From the NCBI RefSeq assembly GCF_017377575.1, contig NZ_JAFREM010000027.1:32647-96646 (forward strand): a stretch of DNA of 64,000 nt, given 5' to 3'. Both the position numbers and the translations under genes were made by a program. Shown piece after piece: positions 44,906 to 53,833 of this stretch. Origin of the DNA: Candidatus Enterococcus moelleringii (GTDB taxonomy: Bacteria > Bacillota > Bacilli > Lactobacillales > Enterococcaceae). Numbering within the stretch: the first letter of the stretch is position 1; each line of letters opens with the position of its first letter. Below the pieces are notes generated by a model. That model made no database searches. It had not been told where the DNA came from and worked only from the letters and a program-made list of their open reading frames with translations.

Positions 44906-45058
44906 CTACAGTACCTCCAGAAGTGCCATAAGTCCAGCCAGTATGGATTTCAGAAGCTTGTTTTTCACACTTAATCTCCGATAGTAGTGATAGACAGAAA
45001 AAGCAAAGAAACAGGAAACGATAAGGATTATAGAAAGTACGATTATCAGGCTATCCAT
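44906..45058 (-). CDS. Small hydrophobic peptide, possible gene
   Basis: A 50-residue peptide: one membrane helix (DSLIIVLSIILIVSCFFAFS) followed by a basic stretch YHYYRRLSVKNKLLK and a second hydrophobic end. AAAGGA is 12 bases before the ATG, so the ribosome site is weak in spacing. The shape resembles membrane-active toxin peptides, but there is no evidence of an antitoxin RNA. Uncertain as a gene. Confidence 0.35.
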   Translation of the reverse strand: MDSLIIVLSIILIVSCFFAFSVYHYYRRLSVKNKLLKSILAGLMALLEVL

Positions 45059-45333
45059 ATCTTTTGTCAATTCCTTTCTGCACAGACTATTGGCATATTC
45101 CAAAGAAGGTTTTATTCGCAGTTAATCAGCGATCATGGGTAAGTTTCTTTCATAAAATTATACGCTCACTGGACCATAATCGCAAATACTACAGTGGAAA
45201 ACTGGTTTTAGCTTCCTCTGCTATAGAATAAGTTCTTATTGGATTAGAAGCATTAGTAGCTATCATTTACTGACTTTATGCTCAGCACGCCTTATAATAT
45301 CCTTAAGTGCAGTGAAAGAAGGTGAGCCTGACT

Positions 45334-46008
45334 GTGGATACAACTGATCGTTATTTAGCTTTTGCTAAAGTGAATAAAGATACTTTTATTGAGAAAATAG
45401 TCAGAGGCAAATATCCTGAGAATAAACGAGATGCCATTTTCATGGTTGGAAGTCCTGGTGCTGGAAAAACAGAAGTCGTTGCGGGATTGGCCGAAAACTA
45501 CCAAAATTATGTTGTCATTGATGCTGATTACTTCAGAACACAATTTCCTGACTACAATGGAACAAATTCTAGCCTTTTTCAAAAAGCTTCCTCTTGGCTA
45601 GTTGAACAATCACTAAAGTTTGTTTTGGAGGAAGGTTACTCATTTATCCTGGATGGGACCTTTGCGATTTTAAGTGCCGAAAAGAATATCACTCGAGCGT
45701 TGAAGAATAATTACAGCATCACTATTTTCTATGTCTACCAAGATCCTAAAATTGCGTGGGAGTTTACAAAACAGCGTGAAGTTACAGAAGGTCGTCACGT
45801 TCCAAAGAAAACGTTCATCAACGCTTTTTTCAAATCAAGAGAGAATATTGAAAAAGTAAAATTAAGACACCCGGAGATATTACTGCACATCATCATTAAA
45901 GATTATCAAAATAATGTATCTGAGAGTCATTATGCCGCAGACAATGTAAATTTAGTACTGCCCTTACAATATATTCAAAAAGAACTGGAGGAAGAATTAG
46001 ATGTCTGA
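45334..46008 (+). CDS. Zeta-toxin-like P-loop kinase
   Basis: A 224-residue protein of the zeta toxin / UDP-GlcNAc kinase family. Walker A GSPGAGKT is near residue 40, followed by VIDADYFRTQFPDY (the catalytic Asp region), FILDGTFA and VYQDPKIAWEF with the lid Arg residues KQRE. Zeta toxins phosphorylate UDP-GlcNAc or related nucleotide sugars and block wall synthesis. GTG 45334 is eight bases after GAAGGTGA; GTG 45322 would lie inside that site. The usual upstream epsilon antitoxin is missing, and a small overlapping gene follows downstream. Confidence 0.85.
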   Translation: MDTTDRYLAFAKVNKDTFIEKIVRGKYPENKRDAIFMVGSPGAGKTEVVAGLAENYQNYVVIDADYFRTQFPDYNGTNSSLFQKASSWLVEQSLKFVLEEGYSFILDGTFAILSAEKNITRALKNNYSITIFYVYQDPKIAWEFTKQREVTEGRHVPKKTFINAFFKSRENIEKVKLRHPEILLHIIIKDYQNNVSESHYAADNVNLVLPLQYIQKELEEELDV

Positions 46009-46162
46009 AAAAGAAGAAGTCAAACGAATTGTTGAGAAATACAACAATAGCATTTCTGATTTGTCAGAAAATGCCACGGCTAAAGAATTTAAAACCTTCA
46101 TGAAATACATTGCTGACCAAGCAAACGAGAGACAGCGCAAATTGGTTGGGTTAGATAAATAG
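46001..46162 (+). CDS. Small protein overlapping the zeta-like gene, candidate antitoxin
   Basis: A 53-residue helical protein starting at ATG 46001, overlapping the zeta-like stop by eight bases and preceded by GGAGGAAG. It is charged and predicted to form two helices (KEEVKRIVEKYNNSISDLSE; KEFKTFMKYIADQANERQRK). The overlap and shared expression point to a partner of the kinase, and an antitoxin is the natural guess. It shows no similarity I recognise to classical epsilon and the order is reversed. Confidence 0.6.
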   Translation: MSEKEEVKRIVEKYNNSISDLSENATAKEFKTFMKYIADQANERQRKLVGLDK

Positions 46163-46237
46163 TACGGCAAATTAGTTGGAGATTTGTTTACCAAGATTTC
46201 GAATATTGTTAGCCGAATGGCTCTTTTATCGTATGAA

Positions 46238-46296
46238 AAAAAGCATATGCAGTGTCCTGGATTTAGCTTTCCTGGTACACTACATATGCTTTTTGA
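46238..46296. terminator. Bidirectional terminator
   Basis: AAAAAGCATATGCAGTGT pairs with the ACACTACATATGCTTTTT arm (one mismatch) around a 20-base interior; A- and T-rich flanks allow use by both the zeta-like module and the convergent DUF3427 remnant. Confidence 0.75.
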
Positions 46297-46303
46297 TATA
46301 TCC

Positions 46304-47281
46304 CTATGTCAAATACTTAAACAACTTACCATCCACCGCATCCTTCAACTGCAAATCCATCTCCACCACATTTTGCTCTTTGCCTTCTTGTGTAGGTTTA
46401 GACAGCTGCTTGATTGTATCTTGGATAGGGGCAGCTTCACCCAAATAGTAAAATTCTTTACCCTCATCGTCAGACTTTTTCACAAACAGATGAACTGTCC
46501 ACATGTGGATATCCTGCAGTGCTTTCACTTCCGGTGAATTTAGAGTTCTTGGTGATTTGGTAAACCAGCGCATCGTGCTCTCGTCGATCAGCTCATCTTC
46601 GTAAGCCATTTGCGCGCCTTTGAAATCTTCGCCCTTTTGCAACGTAATGAAAATGACGAATTTTCCGTCTTTATAAGTATAGCCACCGATGTTCTGATCC
46701 ACCATCTGTTCCTGCCAATTCAGCATCCGCAGAACATCCCGCCGCCGGTATTTGGCATAACGAGTTAAAGGTTGATCGTTCGCAAAGCTTTCGGATTTGT
46801 AGTAGCTGGCAGCAAGTAAATCCTCTAGCATTTTTCTAAAATAATCATTCTGCAAAGCCTGTTCAAAAGGCTCGGTCAAACGCACTGTAGAGTTATCCAC
46901 GTGGATAAGTTCGGCGCCTTGATAAGTTTTCTTCTGTCCACCTGTGTAAAACTCCAATGAAAGAGTCCGTAAGACAGAATAAACGGTGGATTCATCATCA
47001 GGTAATTGACAGGCTGTGAATAACTGCTGGATATCTTCAACAGATAATTCAGCCGGTTCCTTCACCAGCTTAGACAGCAGCACGATTTCGTGGGAACGAA
47101 TCCCTGGTAAAACTTCTCGTGACAAAAACATCAGAAACTTATTCTCTTCTTCAGACAACGTTCCTTCATTGTCCTTCACCTTCGTCAAAAACGAATAGTA
47201 AGAGCCAAATTTATTGGCAATTAGCATAGGATCAAGCACCTGCTGCTGGATAAAATCAGTCAGGGTAGGCACTCGGTTCAA
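46304..47281 (-). pseudogene. C-terminal remnant of a DUF3427-type DEAD/DEAH-box helicase
   Basis: The 325 residues match the DUF3427 C-terminal region of large helicases that carry PLD and DEAD domains (RYAKYRRRDVLRMLNW, FVIFITLQKGEDF, YEDELIDESTMRWFTKS, FYYLGEA). The helicase and nuclease parts are absent. The frame begins at a TTG with no ribosome site, is open for about 15 codons further upstream and then meets a stop, so this looks like a gene that lost its 5' two thirds, probably when the island inserted. A stand-alone DUF3427 protein is possible but less likely. Confidence 0.7.
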
Positions 47282-47584
47282 GCGATTTTTGAATGAAAGA
47301 TTTGCTACCAGTAATGAATAAAATTAAAGATTATGAACAATAACAGGACTATTATGACAATATTCATCTACGTAAGCTGGACTATGCTACGATAAAATGT
47401 GTGCAAATATTTTTAGATCTTCTTAGATAGTTATTGTAAAACACAGTCACGTGCAAAAACAATGTTCCGAAAAACGCTACTGCTATCAATCAAATTTTTA
47501 TACTTTAATATTTGAGCAATGTATTTATATTCTGGCTTACGATTTTCTGTTAGAATAATAATAAATATAAATAGAGGAGCCACT
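47282..47584 (+). other. Upstream region of the accessory operon
   Basis: 303 bases, AT-rich, without a gene. The only feature I can support is the extended -10 promoter near its end (47548-47556). Confidence 0.5.
47548..47556 (+). promoter_or_regulatory. Putative promoter of the accessory (defence) operon
   Basis: TGTTAGAAT is an extended -10 element 28 bases before ATG 47585. There is no good -35. It is the best promoter-like sequence in front of the six-gene operon. Confidence 0.4.
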
Positions 47585-48007
47585 ATGATAAAAGAGGGAC
47601 AACTGTTTCGAAACCGTAAAGAAATCAGTCAACTATTAGGTGGAGATACGCAAAAAGGCATAGCAAATACTCAGAAGGCAGTCTTGCTTTTTGTCAATGA
47701 TAATGAAATATATTCTGACTACTTCTACCAAGAAGGATCTACGGAGTATTTGATGTATACAGGTATAGGGAGAATTGGTGATCAAGATAGCTTGGAAAAT
47801 AACATGTACAATTTAAATTTAGCTGTCTTATCCCACCAAAAAGATGGGAAAGATTTATTAGTTTTTGAGAAAGGGAATTTCGAAAAAGGTTTTAGATATC
47901 TTTTTCACGGTAAGTATAGGCTTTTAGAAACGCGTCAAAACTTTCAGTTGGATGATTTAAACAATTTGAGGAGAGTATTTATTTTTCACTTGAAAAAGAT
48001 TACTTGA
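47585..48007 (+). CDS. SRA/YDG-like (ScoMcrA-type) modified-DNA reader domain protein
   Basis: A 140-residue stand-alone domain. Its pattern, GQLFRNRKEISQLLGGDTQK, then IYSDYFY, LMYTGIGRIGDQ, NLAVLSHQKDGKDLLVFEK and FRYLFHGKYRLLE, parallels the SRA-type domains of ScoMcrA and related type IV restriction proteins, which flip out methylated or phosphorothioated bases. No nuclease domain is attached. ATG 47585 follows AGAGGAG; the longer frame from 47519 lacks a ribosome site. It is the first gene of the operon, 25 bases before the ParB-like gene, so it may be the recognition subunit. The assignment is by pattern only. Confidence 0.6.
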   Translation: MIKEGQLFRNRKEISQLLGGDTQKGIANTQKAVLLFVNDNEIYSDYFYQEGSTEYLMYTGIGRIGDQDSLENNMYNLNLAVLSHQKDGKDLLVFEKGNFEKGFRYLFHGKYRLLETRQNFQLDDLNNLRRVFIFHLKKIT

Positions 48008-48032
48008 AATTTTTTATGAGGAGATGCTGATT

Positions 48033-49361
48033 ATGGAAAAAGTAAAAACGATCCAACCATTAAAAGAAGAGTTACGGATAAAGAAACTAGAAGAAATCAA
48101 GAAACATCATAAGCCAGAGATGACAGGAGTTCGATTACCATATAAAGGTGAATATAAAGAGTTTAACGTTTATAGAATACCCTTGTCTTGTTTGGTATAC
48201 AATCCTTACAATGGAAGAATTGGAACTCTAGTTAAAACATTTGAAGTAAAAAACAGAACATTAGATCCAGAAAATATTGAAGATCAAAAAATTATTGAAG
48301 ATTTTTTGTGGAAATCAAAAATTGATAGAAATAAAACTACTATGGATTCATTATTGAAACAAAAGCAGCAACAATATGGAATTGTTTCAAGAAATGGCAT
48401 AATTATTGATGGGAACAGAAGAGCCTGCCTTCTAAACAAACTATTCCGAGAAAAGGACAAGTATAAACAACATGATGTAAGTCATTGCGAATATTTTAAT
48501 GCAGTAATACTAGATGACAATGCTGATCAAAAAGAAATTTTAGAATTAGAAACTACATACCAAATGGGTATGGATGAAAAACTAGATTATAACCCAATAG
48601 AAAAATATCTGAAAACTAAACAAATGTTAGATATAGGTCACGACGAAGCCGCGATAGCAAGAATGATGGGCGAAAATAAATCAACAATTCGAAAGAATTT
48701 GGAAATTCTAAAATTGATGAATGATTATCTCGATTATCACGATTATACTGGATTATATTCGCTACTCGAAAAACGGGAAGGGCAATTTGTGGATTTAAGC
48801 AGTTATGAGAAGGCTTACAGAGAGAGGTCTCGAAATGCTAGAACCAACTGGGCATATACTGACCAAGACATAAACGATATGCTTGGAATCAGCTTTGATT
48901 ATATAAGAGCTCAGTATGAAGGGAAAGAATTTAGGTCAATTGCACAAAATTCAAGAGGTAATGTTCCAGTAAGCTTCTTTAACAACAAAGATGTTTGGAA
49001 AGAATTCTCTGACAAACACAATGAAATTAGTAATATTGAAGAGGAATCTGTAGACGATTATTTAGGTAATAATGCAGACCAGTATGATGTAACTGATATC
49101 TTAAAACAAAGGGATAAAGAGTGGACCAAAGAAGTCTCGAATTTAATGAAAAGAAATATGGGACAAAGTAAACGAATGCTAGAGGATGCTCAAGAAGTTG
49201 ATCAACCCTTAGCGCTTCTTACTAAAGCTTTAAAAACATTAAATACAATTGATGATGAGTCTGAAAACTTTTATACTGAAGAAATTAATAAGAAAGTTTG
49301 TGAGTTAAATACTCTGGTGTGGAAATGGAAAAAGTCATTTGATAGAAGATCTGAAGGATAG
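48033..49361 (+). CDS. ParB-like nuclease/CTPase-domain protein
   Basis: A 442-residue protein with a ParB N-terminal domain: IPLSCLVYNPYNGRI and GIIIDGNRRACLLNKL (the GNRR motif that binds nucleotide in ParB/DndB-type proteins), followed by a KorB-like HTH (EAAIARMMGENKSTIRKNLE). The C-terminal 200 residues are helical and charged and not recognisable. ATG 48033 has AGGAG nine bases upstream; ATG 48024 would sit on the ribosome site. It is encoded between the SRA-like and helicase genes. Chromosome partition is unlikely; ParB-fold proteins also occur in DNA-modification and defence operons. Confidence 0.75.
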   Translation: MEKVKTIQPLKEELRIKKLEEIKKHHKPEMTGVRLPYKGEYKEFNVYRIPLSCLVYNPYNGRIGTLVKTFEVKNRTLDPENIEDQKIIEDFLWKSKIDRNKTTMDSLLKQKQQQYGIVSRNGIIIDGNRRACLLNKLFREKDKYKQHDVSHCEYFNAVILDDNADQKEILELETTYQMGMDEKLDYNPIEKYLKTKQMLDIGHDEAAIARMMGENKSTIRKNLEILKLMNDYLDYHDYTGLYSLLEKREGQFVDLSSYEKAYRERSRNARTNWAYTDQDINDMLGISFDYIRAQYEGKEFRSIAQNSRGNVPVSFFNNKDVWKEFSDKHNEISNIEEESVDDYLGNNADQYDVTDILKQRDKEWTKEVSNLMKRNMGQSKRMLEDAQEVDQPLALLTKALKTLNTIDDESENFYTEEINKKVCELNTLVWKWKKSFDRRSEG

Positions 49362-49371
49362 GTATCAGAAT

Positions 49372-51297
49372 ATGGATAATTTTTTATTAAAAACTTTAGA
49401 TAATTCGATTGTAATCATTGGGAAAGTATCACTTCTAAATAAAAGAAAAAGGTTACATCTAAAAAGGGAATTTAACGCTTCGTTTAAAGAAGATAGGATA
49501 TTGATTGACTTACCAAAAGATGATAATGACTTGTTTTCGCTATTAGATTTTTTTGAAAGTAATAACCTTAATATATCATTAGATGATAATACGGCAAAAA
49601 AGGTAAAAACTGCTTACAGTAAAGCTGAACAATTTAAGGAATTCTCTGACCAAGCCAAAAGAATCTGGAATGGTGAGTTTAATGTTGATGAGTTTGAGCA
49701 CTTCTGTTCGGTATTGGATGAAGAACTGGATAGGACCCTGTATCCCTTACAATTGTTAGCAGCGTACCATCTTGCCTTTTCTCAAAATGCATGCAATTTT
49801 TCAGTTCCTGGTGCGGGGAAAACTAGTATTGTGTATGGAGCTTACTCGTATTTAAAAGCACAAACAAATGATAAGCAAGTAAATAAAATGCTAATAGTAG
49901 GACCACTGAGTAGTTTTGGACCTTGGGAGAACGAATATAAAGAATGTTTTGGAAAGGAGATAGAAATAAAAAGAATCTCAGGTGAACTTCCCAGAGAGGA
50001 AAAGGAAGGATACTTTTTCCGAAGTAATACGGCTGAAATAACTTTAATATCCTATCAGGGACTAATAGGTTTGACCAATGAAATAAAATATTTTTTACTT
50101 AACAATAATGTATTGTTTGTGCTTGATGAAGCACATAAAATAAAAAATACTTCTGGAGGATCAATAGCTACTGCTGCACTAGATTTAGCAGTTTATGCTA
50201 ATAGTCGAGTTATTCTGACGGGTACGCCAGCGCCTAATGGTTATCGAGACTTATACAATTTATTTGAATTTATATGGCCTAAAAAGGGAATAATCAAATA
50301 TAGCCCAATTCAATTAGATGATATGACGACTGCATCAAATGATGATAGAGTTGAAGACCTCCTGGATGATTTAAGCCCATACTTTATTAGGATTAAAAAG
50401 AGTGATTTGAATCTCCCCCCAAAGACTGAGAATCCACCAATTTACGTAGAGATGGACTCAGCACAATCAAAAATATATGAAATAATTGAAAAGAAAATAG
50501 TAACTAGTTTTGACCAAGACAATTACGTCGTAGATACGTTTAAGCAAGCGAAAATGATACGATTAATTCAAGCAGCATCCAACCCGAGCTTACTGTTATC
50601 TCCTATCGCTGAGTTAACTTCTGAAAGTGATATACTTTCTGAAATTGATGAGGAATTTGCGAGTTTAATACAAAAATATCATACTCAAAGGATTGTTCCT
50701 AACAGTTTTATACTTGCCCGTGAAATTATTGAAGAAAAGATTTCTAAAGGTGAAAGGGTGATTGTCTGGGCTGTGTATGTAGAATCTATTTTGATGTTTT
50801 CTCGCTATTTAGAAGAATGTGATATAAAACATAGAGTTCTATACGGGAAAACACCGATTGAAACAGAGGTTACAGAAAAAGATGTCATAACTAGAGAAAA
50901 AATTATAGACGAGTTTAATTCTAAGTCTTCATCATTCGACGTCATTGTAGCTAATCCTTTCGCCGTTGCAGAGTCTATTTCATTGCATAAGAGATGCCAC
51001 AACGCCATATATTTGGAAAGAAATTTCGATGGAGCAAGGTTCTTACAATCAAAAGATCGTATTCATCGATACGGATTGCCTAAGGATATAAATACTAATT
51101 ATTACTATATAATAACTAAGGATACAATTTCTGAAGTTATCCATAATAGATTGTTGGAAAAAGAACAAATTCTTTTACGGATTACAGAAAGTAGAGAAAT
51201 TCCATTGTTTAATTTTATGGCGGATGAATTGAATGAAAACGATGTTAAGGCGGTAATTAAGTTCTATGAAAAAAGAAAAAATAGAGGAAATAGTTGA
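49372..51297 (+). CDS. SNF2-type superfamily 2 helicase/translocase
   Basis: A 641-residue ATPase. An N-terminal 130-residue region without recognisable motif precedes the two RecA-like domains: motif I FSVPGAGKTSIV (about residue 145), motif II VLDEAHKIKN (about 250), motif III ILTGTPAPNGYRDLY, motif V VANPFAVAESISLH and motif VI QSKDRIHRYGL (about 560). This is the SNF2/Rad54-like layout, i.e. a double-stranded-DNA translocase. ATG 49372 is weakly supported by AAGGATAGGT; TTG 49339 is an alternative. It overlaps the next gene by 32 bases. Confidence 0.85.
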   Translation: MDNFLLKTLDNSIVIIGKVSLLNKRKRLHLKREFNASFKEDRILIDLPKDDNDLFSLLDFFESNNLNISLDDNTAKKVKTAYSKAEQFKEFSDQAKRIWNGEFNVDEFEHFCSVLDEELDRTLYPLQLLAAYHLAFSQNACNFSVPGAGKTSIVYGAYSYLKAQTNDKQVNKMLIVGPLSSFGPWENEYKECFGKEIEIKRISGELPREEKEGYFFRSNTAEITLISYQGLIGLTNEIKYFLLNNNVLFVLDEAHKIKNTSGGSIATAALDLAVYANSRVILTGTPAPNGYRDLYNLFEFIWPKKGIIKYSPIQLDDMTTASNDDRVEDLLDDLSPYFIRIKKSDLNLPPKTENPPIYVEMDSAQSKIYEIIEKKIVTSFDQDNYVVDTFKQAKMIRLIQAASNPSLLLSPIAELTSESDILSEIDEEFASLIQKYHTQRIVPNSFILAREIIEEKISKGERVIVWAVYVESILMFSRYLEECDIKHRVLYGKTPIETEVTEKDVITREKIIDEFNSKSSSFDVIVANPFAVAESISLHKRCHNAIYLERNFDGARFLQSKDRIHRYGLPKDINTNYYYIITKDTISEVIHNRLLEKEQILLRITESREIPLFNFMADELNENDVKAVIKFYEKRKNRGNS

Positions 51298-52126
51298 TTG
51301 GGCTGAATTAGAAAGAATTTTTGAAGTTTGTAACTCGACTGATACGGAAATTCAACACGCAAAAAACTATTTCCTTGAAATATCTTCCACTAAGTTTGTT
51401 CAAACGGTCCATTTGATACATGAACTAGGATTAGAAAAACCGTATACTAAAGATGCGTTTGTAAAATGCTTGTTGAGCTACATCTTTGAAAATTTTCCTG
51501 ATTTTTTCGTATTTTCTGTTCATAAGACAACGAAAAAACTACTATTTTCTATTCCTATCCGGTATTATGTATTGAGGAATTTATTGTTACAAATGAGGGT
51601 CATTGAAAAAAAGGACTTGAATACTTTTATCTTTTCTGCTAGTAAGTATCAAAATATGGCAGCGGAAAAGAAAAGTCTCATTAAGAAAAAGAAAACTCTG
51701 GCTGAACTTGTGAAGGATTTGGAGAATAAGGCACAACTGGGTGAGCAGGCAGAACATTTTGTACTTGAATACGAAAGGAATAAATATCCTAAAAAGGAAA
51801 TTTTATATGTATCGCCTTTTGATGTGAGTGCTGGATATGATATATTATCTTTTTTTTCAGACAATGACTTTGTTCCAAACAAGATGATTGAAGTTAAATG
51901 TGTAGGTGACGATTATAGTTTCTACATCAGTAAAAATGAATTGAGTGTGGCGGAAAAAAATAAAGATAAGTATTTTTTGTGCTTAGTCCATTATTCTCTC
52001 GCAAAGGAACCAGTTTTTATAGAAAATGTTTGTAAAAATATTTCTCTTTATTCAAGGGTTGTTGGTGAAAACTTTAAAGTCACCTTTAAAAATCACTTCA
52101 TTGGTGAACGAAAGCAAAAGAAATAA
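51266..52126 (+). CDS. DUF3883-like protein with PD-(D/E)XK nuclease-type motif
   Basis: A 286-residue protein. The C-terminal half resembles DUF3883 domains: LGEQAEHFVLEYER (residues about 157-170), SAGYDILSF and MIEVKCVG, giving E...D...E-x-K, the spacing of PD-(D/E)XK nucleases, then FYISKNELSVAEKNKDKYFL. The N-terminal half is helical and unrecognised. Start ATG 51266 lies inside the helicase end, indicating translational coupling. It is the best candidate for the DNA-cutting subunit of the operon; activity is inferred only from the motif. Confidence 0.7.
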   Translation: MKKEKIEEIVDWAELERIFEVCNSTDTEIQHAKNYFLEISSTKFVQTVHLIHELGLEKPYTKDAFVKCLLSYIFENFPDFFVFSVHKTTKKLLFSIPIRYYVLRNLLLQMRVIEKKDLNTFIFSASKYQNMAAEKKSLIKKKKTLAELVKDLENKAQLGEQAEHFVLEYERNKYPKKEILYVSPFDVSAGYDILSFFSDNDFVPNKMIEVKCVGDDYSFYISKNELSVAEKNKDKYFLCLVHYSLAKEPVFIENVCKNISLYSRVVGENFKVTFKNHFIGERKQKK

Positions 52127-52145
52127 GAAATGTAGGAGATATCTA

Positions 52146-53783
52146 ATGAAACAATATACAGTAGTTGATCTATTCTGTGGGGCCGGGGGGTTCTCTGAAG
52201 GGTTCCATCAAGCTGGGTTCAAAATACTAAGAGCTTATGATATCTGGGAGCCAGCTATCAAAACGCATAATAAAAATCACTTTAATTATGGAAAGGATAT
52301 AGCGACAAAATACGATGTTTATAAGCTTTCTACTTTACCTAGAGACTTGTTTGAATTAGAAGTACCTGACTCGGATGTCATTATTGGGTCACCACCGTGT
52401 GTTGCTTTTTCGAATTCTAATAAATCAGGAAAGGGAAACAAGGAGCTTGGAATAAAGTTGCTAAAATCTTTCTTGAGAGTAGTAGCAAGAAAAAAATTCA
52501 AGGAAAATTCGATCCTAAAATACTGGATGCTAGAGAATGTAAAAAATATCGAAAAATATATACAGGATTCGTACACCATGGCAGAATTAGGACTTCCAGG
52601 ATTTGATGTTCTCAAAGTGAAGAAAATTGGAACAGGTGTCTACGATCTGCAAGATTATGGTGTTCCTTCAAGTCGTAAGCGATACATATGCGGTGATTTT
52701 GTTAAACCGGAAAAATGTGAAATAACTAAAAGCTTAGGTGTTGTAACTGAATCATTAGGAGAGCCTGGAACGCTTGATGAATCTTTAGTAAGAGACCCTA
52801 ATTTTGATATAGTTCTCAAAAGAAACCAATTAACTGATCATCACTATAAGAAAGAAATTCCAGAATTTGAGTGGCAAAAAGCAAAACGCCAAAAAATGGA
52901 TAAAGGCTATATGGGAGTGATGTCGTTTCCTGAGAAAATGGAACGACCTGCTCGAACTATCATGGCTACAATGTCGGGTTCTTCGAGAGAGTCTATGATA
53001 TTGGATTATTCAAAAGATTCTGATGATAGGTATAGATATCCAACCATAAGAGAAGTGGCTACTTGCATGTCATTTCCCATTGATTATCGTTTTTATGGAG
53101 ATTCTGATTCTGTAAAGTATAAGCTGGTAGGAAATGCGGTGCCACCGCTATTTTCTTATTCATTAGCTAAAGCAATAGCGAAACAAGACCAGTGCTATTT
53201 ACCATCAGAGGCTTTGTTGAAAAGCTTTGCAGTTGAGGATGGATTCGTTAATCTGAATGGTGAAATATTCCCTCTGAAGGAGGAGCAAACTAAAAAGCCA
53301 AATGCAAAGTTTAAATATCATGTTCCATATCTTAAAATTGACGCATTCAGAGCAGAATTACTTAATTCATTCAATAATGAAAATGTTGAATGGGTAGCTG
53401 AAATTCATAAAGGTCAGGGGAAAAGTGCTAAAGTTTATAAGGATTTTGAGTTTAGTTTAGATTTTTTATCCAAGTTTGAATTTAGTATAATTAGTGAATT
53501 TATAGATAAAATGTCTAGTCAAATAGAATCGTTTGAAAGGCTACAAGAAATTTATATAAAAACTACACAGCAACGTGAGAATGAATGCTTAATAGGACCA
53601 GAAGAATTGTTAGAAGGACTAAAACACTTGATCAATAATAATTTTGACAATCATAATGATAACGTAGAGATATTAGAGTTAAACATTTCAATACCACAAA
53701 AAATACTTATCTCACACTTTATTTTAAGTGAATTGATAAGTGTCATTGGTAGCTGTGAAAAAAGTAAGATAATGAATTTATAA
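52146..53783 (+). CDS. DNA (cytosine-5-)-methyltransferase
   Basis: A 545-residue Dcm-type enzyme. The canonical motifs occur in order: I VVDLFCGAGGFSEGFHQAGF, IV GSPPCVAFSNSN (catalytic Cys; Val replaces the usual Gln after PPC), VI WMLENVKN, VIII QDYGVPSSRKRYI, then a target-recognition region, IX around REVATCMSFP and X VGNAVPPLFS. After motif X a 180-residue C-terminal extension (about 365-545) of unknown role is present, which is unusual. ATG 52146 follows TAGGAG; the longer frame from 52026 overlaps the previous gene. It probably protects self DNA from the operon's nuclease. Confidence 0.9.
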   Translation: MKQYTVVDLFCGAGGFSEGFHQAGFKILRAYDIWEPAIKTHNKNHFNYGKDIATKYDVYKLSTLPRDLFELEVPDSDVIIGSPPCVAFSNSNKSGKGNKELGIKLLKSFLRVVARKKFKENSILKYWMLENVKNIEKYIQDSYTMAELGLPGFDVLKVKKIGTGVYDLQDYGVPSSRKRYICGDFVKPEKCEITKSLGVVTESLGEPGTLDESLVRDPNFDIVLKRNQLTDHHYKKEIPEFEWQKAKRQKMDKGYMGVMSFPEKMERPARTIMATMSGSSRESMILDYSKDSDDRYRYPTIREVATCMSFPIDYRFYGDSDSVKYKLVGNAVPPLFSYSLAKAIAKQDQCYLPSEALLKSFAVEDGFVNLNGEIFPLKEEQTKKPNAKFKYHVPYLKIDAFRAELLNSFNNENVEWVAEIHKGQGKSAKVYKDFEFSLDFLSKFEFSIISEFIDKMSSQIESFERLQEIYIKTTQQRENECLIGPEELLEGLKHLINNNFDNHNDNVEILELNISIPQKILISHFILSELISVIGSCEKSKIMNL

Positions 53784-53791
53784 GGAGAACA

Positions 53792-53833
53792 ATGGGAAGT
53801 AAAGAAACAAGAAAGGGCTGTGGGGGCAAATGA
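53792..53833 (+). CDS. 13-codon upstream ORF overlapping the DUF262 start
   Basis: ATG 53792 follows a strong TAAGGAG and encodes MGSKETRKGCGGK, ending at TGA 53831-53833, which overlaps the ATG of the DUF262 gene (ATGA). The DUF262 gene has no comparably good ribosome site, so this looks like a leader peptide for translational coupling. Confidence 0.5.
   Translation: MGSKETRKGCGGK

Noticed and set aside
46176..46537. Plus-strand ORFs at 46176-46448 and 46184-46537
   Set aside because: They overlap the terminator and run antisense to the DUF3427 remnant.
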